Positions 8,673 through 17,649 of a stretch of 64,000 bases of DNA are shown piece after piece. The position numbers and the translations under genes were made by a program. The stretch's first letter is position 1; each line of letters starts with the position of its first letter. The notes under the pieces are model-generated. The model searched no databases. It was not told the DNA's origin and worked only from the letters and a program-made list of their open reading frames with translations. The DNA is from an uncultured Porphyromonadaceae bacterium (GTDB lineage Bacteria; Bacteroidota; Bacteroidia; Bacteroidales; Muribaculaceae), in NCBI GenBank assembly GCA_902491515.1, contig CABUIC010000001.1, positions 103,050-167,049 on the forward strand. Reading direction: 5' to 3'.

Positions 8673-9604
8673 TGGAAAAACCGTTGATATCCTACGTTGT
8701 CACGGCCTACAACATCGAGCGTTTTGTCCGTGAAGCCGTGGAATGCGCGTTCGCCCAGACATATTCGCCCTTGGAAATTGTATTGTCCGATGACTGCAGT
8801 TCCGACCGGACATTTGAGATAATGAAAAAAATGGCCGCGGAATACCGCGGCCCGCACAAGATAAAGCTCAACCGCAACGAGTCGAACTTAGGCATAACCC
8901 GCCACATGAACAAAGCCTATCTTGAGCTTGCCGAAGGCGAAATAATCATCGCCGCCCATGGCGACGACATCTCCATTCCGGACCGCACCAGGCTTTCCTA
9001 CGAGTTCCTGCGCGACAATCCCGACGTTACGGCCGTATCCCTGAGCATGAAGTCCGTGGACAGCGCCGGGCGCGAGAATGGTACGGATGACGCCTGTGTG
9101 GATTCGGTGAAATTCTACGGTTTCGCCGGGGGCGGCAACATCCCGGCTCCTTCGAGAGCTTTTTATAAAAAGGTCATGACTGTCTTCGGCCCCCTCTCCG
9201 ACGATTGTCCCACAGAAGACGAGCTAATCAGCTTCCGCGCCCTCATGCTTGGCAGAAACGCATTTCTTCCACAAGTGGGAGTACTGTATAGAAAACACTC
9301 CGCAAGCTCTTCGAATCCCGGGAACTTCGCAAAATTTCCCCTTGAGAAGATAATCGACCAGCAGCTTGCCGACATGGACAAGGCCATAGCCGTCGGCCTC
9401 ATCACTCCCCGACAGAAAGAAGAGAAAAAAGCCGCCCTCCTGAAAGGAATGGCCTGCCGAAAAACCTACCGCCGCTACTTCGCCGCCCCCACATTCCCCA
9501 ACCTCCTCCGCCTCCTAACCTCCCCCCTCTTCCCCCTGAGGACAAAATGTCACTTCATCATTGACCACTTCCGCCGAAAACGGTTAATGAAATCAGCTCG
9601 CTAA
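8672..9604 (+). CDS. GT2 family glycosyltransferase
   Basis: This 310-aa GT2 enzyme begins PLISYVVTAYNIERFVREA, followed by LSDDCSSDRTFEIM and AAHGDDISIPDRT, where HGDD replaces the usual DXDD-type motif. A C-terminal block with CPTEDELISFRALMLG follows. It is coupled to the gene before it by a TGATG overlap and precedes the flippase by 11 nt. The pattern resembles GT2 enzymes adding hexoses or deoxyhexoses to the growing repeat, but the sugar cannot be assigned. Confidence 0.82.
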   Translation: MEKPLISYVVTAYNIERFVREAVECAFAQTYSPLEIVLSDDCSSDRTFEIMKKMAAEYRGPHKIKLNRNESNLGITRHMNKAYLELAEGEIIIAAHGDDISIPDRTRLSYEFLRDNPDVTAVSLSMKSVDSAGRENGTDDACVDSVKFYGFAGGGNIPAPSRAFYKKVMTVFGPLSDDCPTEDELISFRALMLGRNAFLPQVGVLYRKHSASSSNPGNFAKFPLEKIIDQQLADMDKAIAVGLITPRQKEEKKAALLKGMACRKTYRRYFAAPTFPNLLRLLTSPLFPLRTKCHFIIDHFRRKRLMKSAR

Positions 9605-9615
9605 AATTTAAAGCA

Positions 9616-11202
9616 ATGCCATCTTCAGATAACAAGCGTGTAATGAAAAATGCCACAGCCCTTACCATAAGAATGGTGCTTGGCATTTTTGTCGGCCTGT
9701 ACACAGGAAGAATTATTCTTGAAGCGTTAGGAGTAGATGATTATGGTATATATGGAGTAATAGGAAGCGTTGTTGGCACAGCGACCTTTCTTAACTCGTC
9801 CATGGCCGGTGCTACTTCGCGCTTTATAACTTTCGAACTTGGAAAAGGAAACAATGACTCACTAAAGAAAATATTTTCTACAGCTCTTGTCATCCATTTT
9901 TGTATAGCATTATTTGTGGCAGTTTTAGCTGAAACTGTGGGCCTTTGGTTTGTTAATAATAAGATGAACTTCCCTGAAGGAAGTATGTTTGCAGTCAATG
10001 TCCTATATCAATTTACAATAGTCTCGATGATGGTGGGCTTTACTCAAGTACCATATACGGCGTGTGTGATAGCTCACGAAAAAATGGTGGTTTTTGCAAA
10101 TCTTTCGTTTCTAAATGATTTCCTGAAGCTCATTATTGTGCAATTGCTTTTAGTGATTGGAAGTGACAGACTGATTTGGCTGTCCGCTATGTTATCGGGA
10201 GTTTCCATTCTGACCGCTATGATATATCGTTGGTATTGCATACGAAATTTTGATGAAGCGAGGTTCGCAATTAACAGTCTTGATAGAAAGGTTGCCGGAC
10301 AGATGCTTAAATTCTCCGGTCTGGACTTGTATGGGAATATGTGCGCGGTTGCAAATAAACAGAGTATGCCGATTATACAGAATGTATTCTTTGGGGTGGT
10401 GGTAAACGCGGCTGCAAGTATAGCTGCAACAATTTCAGGCACCTTGTCCGGCTTGTCGGCAGCAATTTCAACAGCTTTCACACCTCAGATAACCAAGAAC
10501 TATGCAACGGGAAATTTCTATCAGATGATGTTGATAATGCGACGCTCCAATGTGTTTACCATTCTCGCATTTTGGCTTCTGTGCATCCCCTTTCTAATTG
10601 AAACGGAATCAGTTCTTTATATTTGGCTCGGGCAGGTACCGGAGTATTCTGTTGAGTTTTTCAGGCTTATTGTAATAACTTCCCTCCTGACAATTATTAA
10701 TGATGTCAATATTCGTGCCATCCATGCGACGGGCAACATCCGAAATATATCATATATCAGTGGAAGTATATATCTTCTTATCCCTCTTGTCTCGTATCTG
10801 ATTCTTAAATTCGTTTGGAAAGACGTCGGAATCGTCTATATGACAAACAATATGTTGCTGGCGGCAATTGTTGCATTGAGTTTTGTATTTGTCCACAGAC
10901 AGATTCCGCAGATCAGGATGAGACAATACATTGCGCCGATTGCATGTGAACTGATAGGTTTTGCGTGCATTACAATGATTGTGGCATATCTATCGAATTT
11001 ACTGTTTTCCCATGGTCTGAAAGAAGGCAACGAGATAGTGAACGGATTTATTCGTCTTGCCCTTACTTTTATCATGGGGTTTATGACATTGATACCGTAT
11101 GCATATGTTTTTGTTTTGAATCCCTCGGAACGAAACGTCTTGATTTCTACAGTGAAAAGACGCTTAATTAAGTTTATGCCCAAAAATCGCAAACTGTCTT
11201 GA
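9616..11202 (+). CDS. Wzx-type oligosaccharide flippase (MOP superfamily)
   Basis: The 528-aa protein is almost wholly hydrophobic with about 12-14 predicted helices and begins with RMVLGIFVGLYTGRIILEALG and DDYGIYGVIGSV, a hallmark of Bacteroidales polysaccharide flippases. It would move the lipid-linked repeat unit across the inner membrane for assembly. It is the only flippase in this locus. The gene is visibly AT-rich compared with the genes just before it, which suggests separate acquisition together with the two genes that follow. Confidence 0.85.
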   Translation: MPSSDNKRVMKNATALTIRMVLGIFVGLYTGRIILEALGVDDYGIYGVIGSVVGTATFLNSSMAGATSRFITFELGKGNNDSLKKIFSTALVIHFCIALFVAVLAETVGLWFVNNKMNFPEGSMFAVNVLYQFTIVSMMVGFTQVPYTACVIAHEKMVVFANLSFLNDFLKLIIVQLLLVIGSDRLIWLSAMLSGVSILTAMIYRWYCIRNFDEARFAINSLDRKVAGQMLKFSGLDLYGNMCAVANKQSMPIIQNVFFGVVVNAAASIAATISGTLSGLSAAISTAFTPQITKNYATGNFYQMMLIMRRSNVFTILAFWLLCIPFLIETESVLYIWLGQVPEYSVEFFRLIVITSLLTIINDVNIRAIHATGNIRNISYISGSIYLLIPLVSYLILKFVWKDVGIVYMTNNMLLAAIVALSFVFVHRQIPQIRMRQYIAPIACELIGFACITMIVAYLSNLLFSHGLKEGNEIVNGFIRLALTFIMGFMTLIPYAYVFVLNPSERNVLISTVKRRLIKFMPKNRKLS

Positions 11203-11204
11203 AC

Positions 11205-12227
11205 ATGCTGAATTTTCCGGAGGTATCGGTCATTGTGCCGGTGTATAATGCTGCTGAATATCTTGGCAAGTGCGTTGAAAGTATTCTTGATCAAAAGTAT
11301 AGGTCCTTGGAATTAATACTCGTTGATGATGGAAGTACAGATGAATCTTTGGATATTGGCAGAAAATACGAGCGATTGGACTCGAGGATACGTGTTCTCC
11401 ATAAGGAGAATTCCGGAGCATCTTCAGCGAGGAATGTTGGGCTTGACTGCGCGAGGGGAAAATGGGTTTTGTTTGTAGATGCAGATGACTGGATTCAAGA
11501 TGACACACTCGCTGTAATTGAAGAGTCGCCTGATTCAGATTTGATATTCTTTGGATTCAATGAATGGGAGTCGGGGTGTAAAAAAGTGAAACGGATAGTT
11601 GATAAAAGTTATGATGGAACAGCCGATATTGATTCTGCACTGACGAGCCTTTTTGAAAGCAGTGAAGGATATTTCGGTTTCACTTTTAATAAATTCTACA
11701 ACAAAAATTTGATTGACAAACATCATCTTAGATTTAGTCCGAATTTGTTAATCAAGGAAGATGAAGAATTTATCATAAGGTATTGTAAATATATTGACTC
11801 GGTATTTATCAGTGCTGCCACTCCGTATAATTATCGAATTCTTTCTGGTAGCCTTTCACATTCGGATAGAAGATTCAAGCACATGAATGCCCTGGCTTTG
11901 AAAACCGATGAAGACTTAACGGACTACCCGTTTGGAAAACTGAAATGCTCAATCAAGAATGCTGTCTACAGATATTTCTTTAAAGGAGTTCTCGAAAGTC
12001 GTATCAACAATAGTACGGATTACGCATTGGACTGCTGGGACTCATTTGTAAAGAACGATAAACAATATCTCTCCCCTGACAATAAGCTTTATACACTTTT
12101 CCGTATCCCGGTTAAGTCACTTCGCAGACAGTGTTTGAAATTTGCCCTGTTAAACCCAGCATCCCGTTTTTTTCGTGTATCATTTTATAAACATTTGCTA
12201 TACTCGATTTATATAAAAATTAAATGA
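11205..12227 (+). CDS. GT2 family glycosyltransferase
   Basis: The enzyme carries VSVIVPVYNAAEYLGKCVES, LVDDGSTDESLDI and FVDADDWIQ, the three landmark motifs of GT2 enzymes, within the first 110 residues. The ATG at 11205 lies 2 nt after the flippase stop; an in-frame TTG at 11199 is less likely. The length is 340 aa. Its AT-rich composition matches the flippase and the following acetyltransferase, forming one compositional block. The stop overlaps the next start in an ATGA. Confidence 0.85.
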   Translation: MLNFPEVSVIVPVYNAAEYLGKCVESILDQKYRSLELILVDDGSTDESLDIGRKYERLDSRIRVLHKENSGASSARNVGLDCARGKWVLFVDADDWIQDDTLAVIEESPDSDLIFFGFNEWESGCKKVKRIVDKSYDGTADIDSALTSLFESSEGYFGFTFNKFYNKNLIDKHHLRFSPNLLIKEDEEFIIRYCKYIDSVFISAATPYNYRILSGSLSHSDRRFKHMNALALKTDEDLTDYPFGKLKCSIKNAVYRYFFKGVLESRINNSTDYALDCWDSFVKNDKQYLSPDNKLYTLFRIPVKSLRRQCLKFALLNPASRFFRVSFYKHLLYSIYIKIK

Positions 12228-12820
12228 AAATTTGCTCCTGTTTTGTTGTTTTACGTTTTAAATTGAAATCTCTTCGCAACAAGATTAGAAACTCCTTGCG
12301 AAAACGTAGACTTGGCATTGGTGCCGACGTCTCGTTAGGCAGTGGTATTCGAATAATTGGCGATGGAATTTTATGCTTATCCGATAAAGTGCGGATTGAA
12401 GATTACTGTTCATTCTGTTTCAATCCTATTGATGGAAACAGTCCAAAGATTGTTATCGGCACCGGTTCGCTCATCGGAAAAGGAAATGATTTCGGTTGCA
12501 GTCACTCAATAATAATTGGAAATTATGTTATTACTGCGCCATATGTACATTACACCGACCGAAATCATTGCTTTGAGGATATTGAGACTCCGATTATGAA
12601 ACAAGCGTCATTCGTTAAAGGGCCGATTAAGATTGGAGACGGTTCGTGGATTGGTTTTGGGGCACAGATTATGAGTGGTGTGTCAATCGGAAGACATTGT
12701 ATAGTGGGTGCCGGAGCGATTGTTACCAAGGATGTCCCGGATTATTGCGTGGCCGTTGGCAATCCCGCAAAAATAATTAAGCGATATAATTTTAACACCC
12801 TGAAGTGGGAAAAGGTATGA
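12224..12820 (+). CDS. Hexapeptide-repeat O-acetyltransferase
   Basis: The 198-aa protein has a left-handed beta-helix of hexapeptide turns (IVIGTGSLIGKGNDFG, IKIGDGSWIGFGAQIMSG, CIVGAGAIVTKDV) and the terminal AVGNPAKIIKRY typical of sugar or maltose/galactoside-type acetyltransferases using acetyl-CoA. The catalytic-type histidine could be in VHYTDRNHCF. The first 30 residues are basic and not part of the helix. It is coupled to the GT2 gene before it and to glf after it by ATGA overlaps. It likely acetylates a sugar of the repeat unit. Confidence 0.8.
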   Translation: MKICSCFVVLRFKLKSLRNKIRNSLRKRRLGIGADVSLGSGIRIIGDGILCLSDKVRIEDYCSFCFNPIDGNSPKIVIGTGSLIGKGNDFGCSHSIIIGNYVITAPYVHYTDRNHCFEDIETPIMKQASFVKGPIKIGDGSWIGFGAQIMSGVSIGRHCIVGAGAIVTKDVPDYCVAVGNPAKIIKRYNFNTLKWEKV

Positions 12821-13950
12821 AATACGACTACCTTATTGTCGGCGCCGGCCTCTTCGGCGCGACGTTCGCGCATCTGGCTACTAAGGCCGGAAAACGGTGC
12901 CTCATCATTGACCGCCGGGACCACGTCGGCGGAAACGTGTATTGCGAGAAGATCGAGGGCATCAATGTCCACAAGTATGGTGCGCATATTTTCCATACCT
13001 CCGACCGCGAAGTCTGGGACTTCGTCAACTCGCTCGTGCCTTTCAACCGATACACAAATTCGCCTGTTGCCTCCGCGCCGGACGGCAAACTCTACAATCT
13101 GCCTTTCAATATGAACACTTTCTATCAGATGTGGGAAGTGCGCACTCCTCGGGAGGCTGAGGCTAAACTGGAAGAGCAACGTCGCGAAGCCATCGAGCGA
13201 ATGAAGGCGGAAGGAGTTAGTGAGCCCCGGAACCTTGAGGAACAGGCCCTCGCACTGATTGGCAAGGACATTTATGAAAAGCTTATCAAACATTATACTG
13301 AAAAGCAGTGGGGACGCCCCTGCACGGAACTTCCGGCGTTCATAATCCGCCGGCTGCCCGTGCGCCTGACCTTCGACAACAATTACTTCAACGATGCCTA
13401 TCAGGGAATACCCGAGGGTGGCTATAACCGTCTGATTGACCGACTCCTCGAAGGCTCGGAAGTCCGGCTCGGAGTCGATTTTGCCGAATTAAAGGGCTCC
13501 TGGCGCGAGCTTGCCGATAAACTCGTCTACACCGGAGCTATCGACGAATATTTCGATTTCCGCCTCGGACGCCTCGACTGGCGCACCGTCCGCTTTGAGA
13601 CCGAAACTCTTGACACATCCAATTATCAGGGCAACGCCGTGGTGAATTACACCGACGCCGACACCCCATGGACCCGAATTATAGAGCACAAGCACTTCGA
13701 GGCGTTCGGCCCGGCTGTTTACGATAATCCCCACACTGTCATCTCCCGCGAATACTCCACTGAGTTCAGACCGGGTATGGAACCATACTATCCTGTCAAC
13801 AACGAGCGGAACAACCGTCTCTCCGAAGCCTACCGAGCTCTCGCCGCACAAGAAAAATACGTAATTTTCGGAGGCCGCCTCGCCGAGTACAAATACTACG
13901 ACATGGCCCCCGTAATCGCCAAAGCATTCGAAGCATGGAAAAACAGATAA
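12817..13950 (+). CDS. glf: UDP-galactopyranose mutase
   Basis: The enzyme interconverts UDP-galactopyranose and UDP-galactofuranose with reduced FAD in the cytoplasm. The N-terminus YDYLIVGAGLFGATFAH is the FAD-binding Rossmann motif, followed by DRRDHVGGN. GAHIFHT, FNMNTFYQMW, YTEKQWG and the C-terminal FGGRLAEYKYYDM are all conserved in Glf. ATG 12817 is chosen for its ATGA overlap and nearby GGGAAAAGG; the longer GTG reading adds only four residues. The length, 377 aa, is normal. Its presence implies galactofuranose in the polysaccharide. Confidence 0.95.
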   Translation: MKYDYLIVGAGLFGATFAHLATKAGKRCLIIDRRDHVGGNVYCEKIEGINVHKYGAHIFHTSDREVWDFVNSLVPFNRYTNSPVASAPDGKLYNLPFNMNTFYQMWEVRTPREAEAKLEEQRREAIERMKAEGVSEPRNLEEQALALIGKDIYEKLIKHYTEKQWGRPCTELPAFIIRRLPVRLTFDNNYFNDAYQGIPEGGYNRLIDRLLEGSEVRLGVDFAELKGSWRELADKLVYTGAIDEYFDFRLGRLDWRTVRFETETLDTSNYQGNAVVNYTDADTPWTRIIEHKHFEAFGPAVYDNPHTVISREYSTEFRPGMEPYYPVNNERNNRLSEAYRALAAQEKYVIFGGRLAEYKYYDMAPVIAKAFEAWKNR

Positions 13951-14996
13951 GCATAATCATCCCGACTTACAATATGGAGAAGTATATAGGCAAATGCCTT
14001 GACTCTCTCCTTATTCCCGAGTTAGACAGGGTGGAGGTTCTTGTAGTGAACGACGGCTCCAAAGATCGTTCCTCCGAAATCGCCCACAGCTACGCCGACC
14101 GCTATCCCGGTTCTATCCGCGTAATCGACAAAGCCAACGGCAATTATGGCAGTTGCATCAACACCGCACTTCCGCTGTGCACCGGACGCTACGTCAAAGT
14201 CCTGGATGCAGACGATACATTCGACACCGGAGCCTTTTCGGTTTATGTTAAAGCCCTCTCGATGCGGGACGAAGATGTTGTTGTCAATGACTACGCGATG
14301 GTCTATGATGACAAACCCGACAGTCCCAGGCCAACCTTCCGGCAGTTAGGCTACGAAGCTGAAAAAACATACTCGTTTGAGGATGTATATAGATATATCA
14401 GTGCGGATTTGCACATGCATTGTGTTGCATACAAGCTCGGTAACATTTTAGCGATGAACTACCGGCAGACGGAAGGCGTGAGCTATACCGACAATGAATG
14501 GATCTTTGCTCCGATCGGAATTGCTGATTCGTTTGCTTTTGTCGATTGCGGATATCTTTATCGTTATTTGCTGGGGCGCGGTGGCCAGACGGTTGATCCG
14601 GCAATGTCATTGGCGCGTATACATGAGCATTTTGATGTAATTAAGGCTCAGGCGGCATTTTGGGCGCAAGGCCGTGTGATTGGCCGAAGAAAGCAGTACC
14701 TCGAAACCCAATTGCTCGGACATGCCTTGCTTGTATATTCCATGGTCATCAAGGGCGGAAATAAAGATAGCCATGCCCGCCTCGCTGATTTCGACCGGCA
14801 GATTAAAGCGGATTATCCCGGACTGTACGGCTTGCTGGATGAGGTCGTTTATGCGCCGAGAGTTCCCTACAAATACATCAAAAAATACCGTGAGAGCGGA
14901 TGCTCGCCGGAATTTGGAATTCCCTCTATTGTAAAGATTGCGGACCGAGCAATCTGTTTTGCGGCTAAGGTCAAAAATATTGTTTTTGGAAATTAA
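13935..14996 (+). CDS. GT2 family glycosyltransferase
   Basis: The 353-aa enzyme starts QISIIIPTYNMEKYIGKC, has VVNDGSKDRSSEIA and then NYGSCINTALPL and VLDADDTFDTGAF. The NYGS variant after the first nucleotide-binding block is common in Bacteroidales GT2 enzymes found beside glf, so this may be a galactofuranosyltransferase; that is an inference from neighbourhood only. The gene overlaps the end of glf by 16 nt and stops 1 nt before the sugar transferase gene. Confidence 0.82.
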   Translation: MEKQISIIIPTYNMEKYIGKCLDSLLIPELDRVEVLVVNDGSKDRSSEIAHSYADRYPGSIRVIDKANGNYGSCINTALPLCTGRYVKVLDADDTFDTGAFSVYVKALSMRDEDVVVNDYAMVYDDKPDSPRPTFRQLGYEAEKTYSFEDVYRYISADLHMHCVAYKLGNILAMNYRQTEGVSYTDNEWIFAPIGIADSFAFVDCGYLYRYLLGRGGQTVDPAMSLARIHEHFDVIKAQAAFWAQGRVIGRRKQYLETQLLGHALLVYSMVIKGGNKDSHARLADFDRQIKADYPGLYGLLDEVVYAPRVPYKYIKKYRESGCSPEFGIPSIVKIADRAICFAAKVKNIVFGN

Positions 14997-14997
14997 G

Positions 14998-15645
14998 ATG
15001 CAGTCTTTCTACAACAGATATCTCAAGCGCGTTCTCGGCTTTGTTTTGGCGTTGGTGCTGTTTCTGGTGCTTTGGCCGGTATATTTGATTGTGGCGATTG
15101 CCGTAGTGATCGACGACGGGTTTCCCGTGTTCTACCGTCCGCTCCGCGGCGGCTACCGCAACAGGCCCTTCCGCATTTTCAAATTCCGAACCATGGTCCG
15201 CAACGCCGACCGGATTGGCGGAGGCACAACGGCATTAAACGACCCTCGCATCACCCGCGTCGGCAACATCCTCCGCAAAACCAAGCTCGACGAGATTCCG
15301 CAGATTTTCAACATCCTCGGCGGCACGATGAGTTTCATCGGTCCGCGCCCCGAGCTTCTGAAATATGTCGAGCGCTACGAAGGCGACGAAAAGCTGATTC
15401 TCTCCGTCCGCCCCGGCATCACTGATTTCAGCTCTGTAGAGTTCATCAATCTCGACGAGATTGTAGGCGCCGCAAACGCAGACGAGATGTATGAGCGCCA
15501 CGTCCTCAAGAAGAAAAACGCCCTACGGATTAAATATGCCCGCGAAGTGTCCTTCTCGACTGACTGCAAGCTCTTTTTCAACACCGTGGGCGGTGTTCTC
15601 AGAAAAGCCTTCGGCTTTATTGTATTAAAAGAACATAGAAACTGA
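14998..15645 (+). CDS. Initiating sugar-phosphate transferase (bacterial sugar transferase family)
   Basis: The 215-aa protein has one hydrophobic segment (LGFVLALVLFLVLWPVYLIV) followed by the catalytic domain with FYRPLRGGYRNRPFRIFKFR, RTMV, LRKTKLDEIPQ, FNILGG and FIGPRPE, the diagnostic motifs of the PglC/WcaJ catalytic core. It starts the repeat unit by moving a sugar phosphate onto undecaprenyl phosphate. It lacks the extra N-terminal helices of WcaJ and is of the short PglC-like type. The ATG at 14998 is two nt after the preceding stop; longer readings overlap that gene. Confidence 0.92.
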   Translation: MQSFYNRYLKRVLGFVLALVLFLVLWPVYLIVAIAVVIDDGFPVFYRPLRGGYRNRPFRIFKFRTMVRNADRIGGGTTALNDPRITRVGNILRKTKLDEIPQIFNILGGTMSFIGPRPELLKYVERYEGDEKLILSVRPGITDFSSVEFINLDEIVGAANADEMYERHVLKKKNALRIKYAREVSFSTDCKLFFNTVGGVLRKAFGFIVLKEHRN

Positions 15646-15651
15646 CAGCCA

Positions 15652-16593
15652 ATGGAATATGTTACTCTGCGGAACTCCGGTCTGAGAGTTTCGCGTCTCT
15701 GCATGGGCGGTTGCCCCATGGGAGGATATGGATGGGGCGATGTCAGGGAGAAAGAACTCCTCGACGCCATTGCCGCCGCCCTCGACAACGGTGTGAATTT
15801 CTTCGACACTGCCGACACATACGGTCTCGGCCAGTCCGAGAGAACCCTTGCCAAAGGCCTCGGGGCCCGGCGGAAAGACGTAGTTGTCGAATCGAAATTC
15901 GGCGTCCGCTTCAGTCCCGCGGGCACAGTCTACGACAATTCCCCCGCACACATCCGCGAGGCTCTCGAAGGAACTCTCTCTCGCCTCGGAACTGACTATG
16001 TCGATATCTACGTCATTCACTACCGCGACGGAAAAACTCCCATGGAAGAGGTCGTGGCCACTCTTGAGGACCTTCGCAAGGAAGGTAAAGTCCGCTTTTT
16101 CGGAATGTCCAACGTCGATTCCGATTCCATGGCGGAGTTTCTGCCCTACAAGGGCAGATTCGTCTGCTGCCAGGATGAATATTCTCTGGCATGCCGGAGC
16201 CATGAGCAGTCGCTCCTCGACCTTGCCGCCCGGATGGACGTGACGCCCCTGACGTGGGGCAGTCTCGGGCAGGGTATACTCACCGGTAAATACGACCGCT
16301 CCTCCACTTTTGAAGTCAACGACCGCCGGAGCAGGGAGATATATGTCAATTTCCACGGCGACAGACTCTTGAAAAATCTCGCCATTGTCGACGCCATGCG
16401 TCCCATAGCCGAAGCCCGCAAGGTCAGTGTCGCCGCCGTTGCCATCCGCTTCATCATGGACCGCCTGACAGATTCCGTTGTCTTGGTCGGTGCCAAGCGC
16501 CCATCCCAGATTCTCGGCAATCTCGAAAGCATCGGCTGGACTCTCTCTCTCGACGAACTCGCTCTTCTCGATAGTGTCTCCCGCGGAGAATGA
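15652..16593 (+). CDS. Aldo/keto reductase
   Basis: The 313-aa NAD(P)H-dependent oxidoreductase has the full catalytic tetrad of the family: Asp in FFDTADTYG, Tyr in the same block, Lys in VVESKFG and His in YVIHYRD. The N-terminus EYVTLRNSGLRVSRLCMGG is typical. It follows the sugar transferase by 6 nt and precedes the split transketolase, so it probably reduces or oxidises a sugar nucleotide or the transketolase product rather than acting in general metabolism. Confidence 0.88.
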   Translation: MEYVTLRNSGLRVSRLCMGGCPMGGYGWGDVREKELLDAIAAALDNGVNFFDTADTYGLGQSERTLAKGLGARRKDVVVESKFGVRFSPAGTVYDNSPAHIREALEGTLSRLGTDYVDIYVIHYRDGKTPMEEVVATLEDLRKEGKVRFFGMSNVDSDSMAEFLPYKGRFVCCQDEYSLACRSHEQSLLDLAARMDVTPLTWGSLGQGILTGKYDRSSTFEVNDRRSREIYVNFHGDRLLKNLAIVDAMRPIAEARKVSVAAVAIRFIMDRLTDSVVLVGAKRPSQILGNLESIGWTLSLDELALLDSVSRGE

Positions 16594-16627
16594 TGGAATT
16601 AATTGATTGTTATCGCATCGGATAAAT

Positions 16628-17638
16628 ATGGAAAACAGAAAGAAACACACCAGTGAACAGCTTGCATGGCTCATCCGCCGCCACGGTGTGGAGATGACCC
16701 ACCTCTCCGGCGGATCCCACCTCGGGGCCATTCTCTCCGTCGCCGACATAATGGCCGTGCTGTACGCCGAAGTCTTGAGATACGATCCCCTCAATCCCGC
16801 CTGGGACAACCGCGACCGCTTCATCCTCAGCAAAGGCCATGCCGGCGCAAGCGTCTACGCCGCCCTCGCCGAATCCGGATTTTTCTCGGTCGGGGAGCTC
16901 AAAACCCATTATCAGAACGGCAGTCGCCTCTCGGGCCATGTTTCCCACCACCTTCCCGGCGTCGACCTTTCCACAGGCTCTCTCGGCCACGGCCTTGGCG
17001 TAGGTGCGGGCATGGCCTACGCCCGAAAGAAGGACGGCCGCCCCGGTCGCGTGTACGTGGTCCTCGGCGACGGCGAGTGCAACGAGGGCTCCGTCTGGGA
17101 GGCCGCGCTTTTCGCCAACCATTTCCGGCTCGACAATCTCGTGGCAATCGTTGACCACAATCATATGCAGAGCCTCGACTTCAACGAGAACACCCTCGAA
17201 CTCGAGGACTTCGCATCCAAATGGAAAGCATTCGGGTGGCGCGTCCTTGAAATCGACGGGAACGACCACGCCGCCCTCCGCGGCGCCTTCCGTGAAGCAG
17301 CTGCCGACGACGACTGCCACAAGCCCGTCGTGATAATCGCCAATACAGTCAAGGGCAAAGGAATTGGATTCATGCAGAACGACATTCTGTGGCATTACCG
17401 TTTCCCCCACGACGGATGGGAATACGACACAGCCGTCACAGAGCTCCACGCCGCCATGCCCGAGGGCGTCACCGACCCTTACACCCCCCACGGGATCGAA
17501 AACCCTGTCCGGCCCGCTCCCGGCGACGACATCTTCCGCGACCACACTTTTTCACATACCTGGAACACCCGTTATCCCGAAAAAATGAGAAGGGTAGAGG
17601 CCCAGCCCGGCTCCGCCGACCGCGAACACAAAATCTGA
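16628..17638 (+). CDS. Transketolase, N-terminal (TPP-binding) subunit
   Basis: The 336-aa protein equals the first half of transketolase. It has SGGSHLGA, LSKGHAGA, SGHVSHHLPGVDLSTGSLGHG, and the thiamine-diphosphate/Mg motif GDGECNEGSVWEA followed by VDHN. The ATG at 16628 is chosen; an in-frame TTG at 16607 adds seven residues. The second half is encoded by the next gene, 11 nt downstream. Two-gene transketolases occur in archaea and in surface-glycan and secondary-metabolite clusters, where they move a two-carbon ketol unit; the substrate here is unknown. Confidence 0.92.
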   Translation: MENRKKHTSEQLAWLIRRHGVEMTHLSGGSHLGAILSVADIMAVLYAEVLRYDPLNPAWDNRDRFILSKGHAGASVYAALAESGFFSVGELKTHYQNGSRLSGHVSHHLPGVDLSTGSLGHGLGVGAGMAYARKKDGRPGRVYVVLGDGECNEGSVWEAALFANHFRLDNLVAIVDHNHMQSLDFNENTLELEDFASKWKAFGWRVLEIDGNDHAALRGAFREAAADDDCHKPVVIIANTVKGKGIGFMQNDILWHYRFPHDGWEYDTAVTELHAAMPEGVTDPYTPHGIENPVRPAPGDDIFRDHTFSHTWNTRYPEKMRRVEAQPGSADREHKI

Positions 17639-17649
17639 GAAATACCCAT

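Noticed and set aside
17389..17649. N-terminal extension of the second transketolase gene
   Set aside because: These 87 codons overlap the first subunit in another frame and show no homology; the ATG at 17650 gives the normal start.
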